A DNA stretch of 28,585 nucleotides from Bordetella parapertussis (GTDB lineage Bacteria > Pseudomonadota > Gammaproteobacteria > Burkholderiales > CAIKXV01): assembly GCA_945877995.1 (NCBI GenBank), contig CAMDXD010000003.1:1-28585 (forward strand), read 5' to 3'. Position numbers and translations under genes: made by a program. Below the pieces are notes generated by a model that saw nothing but the letters and a program-made list of their open reading frames with translations, ran no database searches and was not told where the DNA came from. Of this stretch, positions 24,342 through 28,585 are shown one piece after another. Each line of letters starts with the position of its first letter. Positions within the stretch are counted from its first letter, which is position 1.

Positions 24342-25835
24342 TCAGCCGACGGACGCCCAGGCCCCCGCTTCGCGGCCCGCAATCCGTCCATAGACGGCGC
24401 CGGCCGTGAGGCCGCTGCCGCCCGGATAGTTGTGATAGAAGAGGCCGCCAACCGCTTCGCCGGCGGCGAACAGTCCCGGAATCGGCTGGCCGGCCTCGTC
24501 CTCGACCTGCGCCCGCGTGCTGATCTTTACGCCGCCGAACGTGAACGTGATGCCGGTGGTGACCTGGTAGGCCTCGAACGGGCCCTTGTCGATCGGATAC
24601 GCCCAGTTCGACTTCGGCACCGCTAGGCCGCGCGTCGTGCGCCCGTCCTTGATCCCGAGGTTGATTGGCGGGTCGCCGTCGGGCACGGCCGCGTTGAACG
24701 CGCGGATCGTCGCCAGGAAGGCATCGGCATCGACTCCTTCGAGCCTCGCAGCCAGTTCCTCCAGCGTGTCGGCACGCACCTTCGTCACCTGCCGTATCCG
24801 GTACTCGTCGCGCAGCATCGGCACAGCCCGCTGGTCGAACACCTGCCACGCGAACATGCCAGGCTGTTGCAGCAGGCGCGCCCCGTACTTGGCATAGGTG
24901 TAGTTGCGGAAGTCCGCACCCTCGTCCAGGAAACGCTCGCCTAGTGCGTTAACCATGATGCCGATCGGGTAGCTGTGCTTCTGGTAGGAGTCGCCGACCT
25001 CGAGGTCACCGAACTCCGGGGCGTTGGTATCCCAGCAGGTCGAGTGCGCGCCGGACAGGTGACCGTAGGAGCGTGCCCCCACCTCAAGCGCCATCTTCAG
25101 TGCGCGCCCGGTGTTGAACCGGGTGCCGCGCACCTTGGCGAGATCCCAGCCAGGCCCGAGGTACTTCGCGCGCATGTCCGCGTTGGCCTCGAACCCGCCG
25201 CAGGCAAGCACCACCGCGCGTGCGTGATAGCGGCCCGGTCCATTGCCTTCATGCGCAACCTCGACGCCGCAAACCGCCCCCCCCGTGACGATCAGCCGTG
25301 TCGCCATCGCCCCGTTCACGACCTCGATGCCCGACTCGCGGGCGCGCCGGTTGTAGGACTCGAGCAACCCTTCGCCGCCGCCCCAGACCTCGACCGGCAG
25401 GTTTCCCCAAAAGCGGAAGCGCCCGTCGACCCTCTGCGCCTGGCGGCCGAGCGACAGCTGGAAACGCACGCCCATCCGCTTCATCCAGCACAATGTGTCG
25501 AAGCTCTCGCGCGTGATCACCTCCATCAGCACCGGATCGGTTCGGTACTCGGTCAAGCGAGCGACATCGTCGAAGAAATCCTCCGGCGTGTACGGATCGA
25601 TATCCAGCGATGCGAACAGTGCATCGTCCACCTCGTCGACCAGTTCGCGCAGGCGCAGCGGATCGCCAAAGCCGTTGCGCATCTGCCCGGCGGCATAGCG
25701 GGTGTTTCCGCCTTGGGTCGCGACCGGCGCGGCCTCGAGCACGACCACCCGGGCGCCCTGCTCACGCGCCGCAAGGGCCGCGCACATGGCGGCATTGCCC
25801 GCGCCGACCACCACGACATCGAACGTTCGATCCAT
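24342..25835 (-). CDS. FAD-dependent dehydrogenase, tricarballylate dehydrogenase (TcuA)/fumarate reductase-like
   Basis: This 497-residue flavoprotein starts with the FAD-binding Rossmann motif VVVVGAGNAAMCAALAAREQ (residues 7-26) and its acidic strand end VVVLEAAP, then TQGGNTRYAAGQMR. The capping domain and C-terminal GLFAAGEAVGGLFYHNYPGG and SGLTAGAVYGRIAGREAG are typical of the fumarate reductase/succinate dehydrogenase flavoprotein group, with length and pattern closest to TcuA, which oxidises tricarballylate to cis-aconitate. The TcuB iron-sulfur/haem partner and the TcuC transporter are absent here. It follows a Bug gene by 16 nt, so the receptor may collect its carboxylate substrate. 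Other substrates such as 3-ketosteroids are less likely. Confidence 0.88.
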   Translation of the reverse strand: MDRTFDVVVVGAGNAAMCAALAAREQGARVVVLEAAPVATQGGNTRYAAGQMRNGFGDPLRLRELVDEVDDALFASLDIDPYTPEDFFDDVARLTEYRTDPVLMEVITRESFDTLCWMKRMGVRFQLSLGRQAQRVDGRFRFWGNLPVEVWGGGEGLLESYNRRARESGIEVVNGAMATRLIVTGGAVCGVEVAHEGNGPGRYHARAVVLACGGFEANADMRAKYLGPGWDLAKVRGTRFNTGRALKMALEVGARSYGHLSGAHSTCWDTNAPEFGDLEVGDSYQKHSYPIGIMVNALGERFLDEGADFRNYTYAKYGARLLQQPGMFAWQVFDQRAVPMLRDEYRIRQVTKVRADTLEELAARLEGVDADAFLATIRAFNAAVPDGDPPINLGIKDGRTTRGLAVPKSNWAYPIDKGPFEAYQVTTGITFTFGGVKISTRAQVEDEAGQPIPGLFAAGEAVGGLFYHNYPGGSGLTAGAVYGRIAGREAGAWASVG

Positions 25836-25851
25836 CGCTGCCGTGCCTCTT

Positions 25852-26835
25852 TCAGTTGACCACGGCGCCGGACGCCTTGACGACCTTGGCCCACTTGGCC
25901 GTCTCGGAACGGATGTACGCCGCGAACCATTCGGGGGTGTTCGCGCCGGGATCCGCACCCAGCGCAGCGAACTGCTGCACCAGCTCGGGCTGGCGCAATA
26001 CCCGGTTGATGTCGGCATTCAGGCGCACCACCACCTCGGGCGGGGTGCGCGCCGGCGCGAGCATTCCCCACCACTGGGTGATCTCGTAGCCCTTCAGGCC
26101 GGCTTCGGAAATGGTCGGCAGGTCGGGCACCAGCGACGATCGCACGATGCCGGTCACCCCGAGCGCCCGCAGCTTGCCTGCCTTCACGTATGGCAGCGCC
26201 GGGGGCAGCGTCGAGAACATCAGCTGGGTCTGTCCACCCAGCAGGTCGGTGAGCGCAGGTGCCGAACCCTTGTACGGGATATGCACCATGTCGAGGGCGG
26301 CCATGCTCCGGAACAGTTCGGCCGCCAGGTGGACCGCACCGCCGGAACCCGCAGACGCATAGTTGAGTTGCCCGGGACGCGCGCGCGACAGCGCGATCAG
26401 TTCGCGTACCGACTTCACCGGCAGGCTGGGATGCACGACGAGGATGTTCGGCGTCGAGCCGAAGTAGGCGACCGCCGCGAGGTCCTTGACCGGATCGAAC
26501 GGCATCGCCTTGTAAAGGCTCGGATTGATCGTGATGCCGCCCGCCGTACCCACCAGCAGCGTGTAACCGTCCGGGTTCGCCTTCGCGACGAGGTCTGCGC
26601 CGATGTTTCCGCCCGCGCCGTCGCGGTTCTCGACCACCACCGGCTGCTTCAGTTCGACCGTCAGGCGCTGGGCGACCAGCCGCCCGGCGATGTCGGTGCT
26701 GCCGCCCGGCGCGTAGGGGACGATCACCCTGACCTGGCGATCCGGATACCCCTGCGCCACCCCGATGGATGCCGGCAGCGCCAGCAGCAGTGCCAGGGCT
26801 GGCAGACCGCATGCGATCCTCTCGTTCGCGCCCAC
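25852..26835 (-). CDS. Bug/TctC-family receptor paired with the TcuA-like enzyme
   Basis: This 327-residue Bug receptor has a signal peptide ending PASIGVAQ before GYPDRQVR, loop 1 PYAPGGSTDIAGR, VENRDGAGGNIGADL, NPDGYTLLV, YKGSAPALTDLLGGQ and LKGYEITQWWGM. The GTG at 26835 is preferred because AAGGGA lies five bases upstream; an ATG pair at 26865/26862 in frame has no ribosome site. It is followed after 16 nt by the TcuA-like gene, giving the clearest receptor-enzyme pair in the window after the amidase one. Confidence 0.92.
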   Translation of the reverse strand: MGANERIACGLPALALLLALPASIGVAQGYPDRQVRVIVPYAPGGSTDIAGRLVAQRLTVELKQPVVVENRDGAGGNIGADLVAKANPDGYTLLVGTAGGITINPSLYKAMPFDPVKDLAAVAYFGSTPNILVVHPSLPVKSVRELIALSRARPGQLNYASAGSGGAVHLAAELFRSMAALDMVHIPYKGSAPALTDLLGGQTQLMFSTLPPALPYVKAGKLRALGVTGIVRSSLVPDLPTISEAGLKGYEITQWWGMLAPARTPPEVVVRLNADINRVLRQPELVQQFAALGADPGANTPEWFAAYIRSETAKWAKVVKASGAVVN

Positions 26836-26936
26836 GATTGTCCCTTGGCGATTCCGGAGCATCATTTAAGCCTGCGTCGGGCCGGAAGTCCAGACAGGGT
26901 TCGAAGCTTGCATTCCTTCGGCTTTGGTCGACCCGG

Positions 26937-27175
26937 CTTCCGGCGGCCTGATCCGCGAGACAAGAGCGGCTCTGCAACAGCGCTGAGAATCCCGCTCGGC
27001 CGGCGCTCGTGTGGAGAAATCAAACGGCGTCGGTGTGAGACGATTCGGGCCGATACAGCATGCAAATAGACATCGCGACTGGGGAATTTTCAGCAAACAC
27101 CGTCCGATTGACATCTTGTCGGGCCCGTAATAGAAACAAAAAGGGGGAAGTGGTTCGAATTTCCTATTCTCGGCG
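26937..27175 (+). repeat. Diverged direct repeat, copy B (possible IS end)
   Basis: This is the second copy of the element at 22771-23010, in the same orientation and about equally long. The identical 22-bp core is at 27081-27102, and the end matches at TTCCTATT. By eye, identity is roughly 70 percent with several small indels. It sits just upstream of the glutathione-transferase gene. The two copies bracket a segment of about 3.9 kb. Confidence 0.85.
27108..27136 (+). promoter_or_regulatory. Sigma70-like promoter within repeat copy B
   Basis: A consensus TTGACA (27108-27113) stands 17 bp before TAGAAA (27131-27136); TAATAG at 27128 is a poorer-spaced alternative. It faces the glutathione-transferase gene about 150 bp away. 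Confidence 0.5.
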
Positions 27176-27288
27176 TGCTTCGTCTTGGGTTTGGCACCCG
27201 GCGGATCGACCGGATTGACCAGCACATCAGGCCTGTGCGCCCCTACAGGTGTTCGATGATCGGGGAGCAGAGTGTGGATAGAACGCGA

Positions 27289-27957
27289 ATGAAGGTATGG
27301 GGCCGGCCGAGTTCGGCGTGCACGCAGAAGGTGCTGTGGACGCTGGCCGAGATCGGGATGGATTTCGAGTTCATCCTCGCCAGCGCGACCATGGGGCCCG
27401 GAGGTCATGTCTCCAAGGGCAATAAGCCCTATGGCGTCGTCGATACGCCCGAGTACGGCGCAATGAATCCGAATCGCACGGTGCCAACGATCGACGACAA
27501 CGGCTTCATTCTGTGGGAATCGAACTCGATCGTGCGCTACCTCGCGATGCAATATGCGCCCGAATTGCTTTTTGGCGGCGATAACCGAACTTTCGCCTCC
27601 GCAAGCCGCTGGATCGATTGGGACAATAACGAACTACTGCCGCCTCAGCACGAGCTGTTGATGCACTTGGTGCGATTGCCGGAGAACGAGCGTGATCCGG
27701 CGGAAGTTGAAAAAGCGCAAGCCGCCTTCCTGAAACCACTCGCGATCGCCGAGAATCAGCTGGGTCGCACCCGCTATATGGCCGGCGACCGCTTCACCTT
27801 CGGCGATATGCCGCTTGCCATCCGAGTGCACCGCATGTTCCTGTTCGGGCACCAAAGACCGCCGCTGCCGAATGTCGAGCGCTGGTTTGCCGACATTAAG
27901 GAACGACCCGCCTTTCTACTGCGAATCGCCGACCCCATGCTTCATGTCGGGGGCTAG
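27289..27957 (+). CDS. Glutathione S-transferase family protein
   Basis: This 222-residue protein has the N-terminal thioredoxin-like domain of GSTs: MKVWGRPSSACTQKVLWTL with Ser/Cys at the active-site turn, NPNRTVPTI with the cis-Pro, and ESNSIVRYL for the glutathione gamma-glutamyl contact. The helical C-terminal domain includes YMAGDRFTFGDMPLAI. An insert of about 15 residues lies between strand 2 and the cis-Pro. GTG at 27274 has a better ribosome site (GGGGAG, 6 nt) and would add five residues. The gene uses more A/T-ending codons than most of the window, like the Bug gene behind repeat copy A. Role unknown: detoxification or ring or ether cleavage are possible. Confidence 0.9.
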   Translation: MKVWGRPSSACTQKVLWTLAEIGMDFEFILASATMGPGGHVSKGNKPYGVVDTPEYGAMNPNRTVPTIDDNGFILWESNSIVRYLAMQYAPELLFGGDNRTFASASRWIDWDNNELLPPQHELLMHLVRLPENERDPAEVEKAQAAFLKPLAIAENQLGRTRYMAGDRFTFGDMPLAIRVHRMFLFGHQRPPLPNVERWFADIKERPAFLLRIADPMLHVGG

Positions 27958-28139
27958 TCTGACTTGGTGGATTGGTCATCGCTGGCTGATTTTTTCGAGG
28001 CCTGGCTGTGCGCAAGCTCTCGGATCGTTGCGAACCGGGCTCGATCGCCGGTCGCAGTGAGCGACCGACGCGTGTCGCATTCACCGGGTTGATGGGACCA
28101 AACCGCGCCAGCGCGCTGTGCGTGTGCCCGGCCGCGTGC
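27958..28139. other. Gene-free stretch after the GST gene
   Basis: No gene or clear terminator is recognised between the GST stop and the transposase remnant. It may be more degraded mobile-element DNA. Confidence 0.45.
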
Positions 28140-28335
28140 TCGCTGGTACTCTCCGCTGGAATCGGAACGATCGCGGATCGCAGCTTGGCATGGGGCGCCA
28201 GCACACCGTGAAAGCGGATCAGATGCAGGCGCGGAAGCGGCACCAGGGCGGCCAAGCGCCGCATGAATACCAGCGGCGACATGACGATATGCGTGGTGCA
28301 GTCGCGGAAGGCGCTCTTCAGTTGCAGCCCGGCTT
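28140..28335 (-). pseudogene. IS91-type (Y2) transposase fragment
   Basis: On the minus strand, about 60 residues read LQLKSAFRDCTTHIVMSPLV, then FMRRLAALVPLPRLHLIRFH and GVLAPHAKLRSAIVP. This is the conserved C-terminal block of IS91/ISCR-like transposases (LVPxPRxHLxRYHGVLAPxAxxR). The catalytic part is missing, and the frame continues without similarity on both sides, so it is an inactive remnant. Its upstream edge meets the Bug tail remnant at about 28336. Confidence 0.78.
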
Positions 28336-28337
28336 GC

Positions 28338-28400
28338 CTCGCGCGCGAGCTGGCGAAGTGGGGCGAAGTGATCCGCGCCTCCGGCGCACGCATCGATTGA
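28338..28400 (+). pseudogene. C-terminal remnant of another Bug receptor gene
   Basis: The frame reads LARELAKWGEVIRASGARID and a TGA at 28398-28400, the exact form of a Bug C-terminus (compare ERWAVAVKASGARIE ending the Bug gene at 24162). Everything upstream is replaced by the transposase fragment. The stop is followed after 10 nt by the next gene with its own ribosome site, so a Bug-hydratase operon was probably cut here. Confidence 0.75.
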
Positions 28401-28410
28401 AAGGGCAGAC

Positions 28411-28585
28411 ATGACAAGCGCGAGCGGCACCGACGCACCCATCCGGACCGCACTTGAAGGCACGACATGGCGGGTCGTCCTTAATCGTCCGGACTGCGGC
28501 AACCTGGTCACCAGCGCGATGGTCGCGCTGCTGCACGCGGCCATCACGTCGATCCCGCGTGAGGCGAAGCTGCTGGTGTTGTGCG
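28411..28585 (+). CDS. Enoyl-CoA hydratase/isomerase-family protein, N-terminus only
   Basis: The 58 visible residues (MTSASGTDAPIRTALEG, then TWRVVLNRPDCGNLVTSAMV) match the N-terminus of crotonase-family proteins, where the strand-turn V-x-L-N-R-P and N-x-(L/V) motif is characteristic. AAAGGG lies five bases before the ATG. The oxyanion-hole residues lie beyond the window end, so the reaction (hydratase, isomerase, CoA hydrolase) cannot be told. Confidence 0.82.
   Translation, partial: MTSASGTDAPIRTALEGTTWRVVLNRPDCGNLVTSAMVALLHAAITSIPREAKLLVLC

Noticed and set aside
1..28585. CRISPR arrays, tRNA and rRNA genes, riboswitches
   Set aside because: No regularly spaced repeats, cloverleaf or rRNA-like segments were seen on reading; the only clear repeats are the 33-bp duplication and the two 240-bp copies.

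Overview
The window looks like accessory, catabolic chromosome from a high-GC betaproteobacterium, most likely Burkholderiales (Alcaligenaceae or Comamonadaceae type). The main reason is eight intact genes for Bug/TctC-type solute-binding receptors in 28.6 kb, an expansion typical of that group, plus G/C-rich codon use and small degradation operons. This placement is inference; no rRNA, tRNA or housekeeping marker is present.

Layout. (1) 1-7732, minus strand: a nitrile/amide module. Transcription runs from a broken response-regulator fragment through an amidase-signature hydrolase, two Bug receptors, a three-gene nitrile hydratase (beta subunit split into N- and C-terminal halves, then alpha with the CTLCSC metal claw) and two tandem MoeA-like genes; the last leaves the window. 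(2) 7814-9851, plus strand: a 2-oxoglutarate/Fe(II)-type dioxygenase and a Bug receptor. (3) 9867-13285, minus strand: a VOC protein, two Bug receptors and a crotonase-fold protein with all five catalytic residues of 6-oxocamphor hydrolase. (4) 13459-15235, plus strand: a 3-hydroxyisobutyrate-dehydrogenase-like enzyme and an alpha/beta hydrolase. (5) 15318-16725: a secreted four-cysteine protein, a cupin and the tail of a dead Bug gene. (6) 16769-20423, minus strand: a TauD/TfdA dioxygenase, two tandem NMT1/THI5-like binding proteins without signal peptides and an SMP-30 lactonase, closely spaced. (7) 20646-22574: a Bug receptor and a convergent PuuE-like polysaccharide-deacetylase-fold hydrolase. 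(8) 22771-27957: two diverged direct copies of a roughly 240-bp element, each with a promoter-like sequence and each ahead of a plus-strand gene of lower GC (a Bug receptor; a glutathione transferase). Between them lie a TcuA-like flavoprotein and its Bug partner on the minus strand. (9) 27958-28585: an IS91-type transposase remnant, a second Bug tail remnant and the start of an enoyl-CoA hydratase-family gene.

How the parts work together. Most modules pair one or two catabolic enzymes with a Bug receptor, but no TctA/TctB membrane components occur here, so the receptors must share a transporter encoded elsewhere or act in sensing. The nitrile module has a coherent chemistry: nitrile to amide (nitrile hydratase), then amide to acid (amidase). 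The TauD/NMT1-like/SMP-30 group looks like a second, separate pathway with an unknown substrate.

The most unusual items are the split nitrile hydratase with MoeA neighbours, the signal-less tandem NMT1-like pair, the oxocamphor-hydrolase-like enzyme, and the repeated element with a promoter-like sequence. Gene remnants (receiver domain, two Bug tails, transposase) show a region under active turnover.
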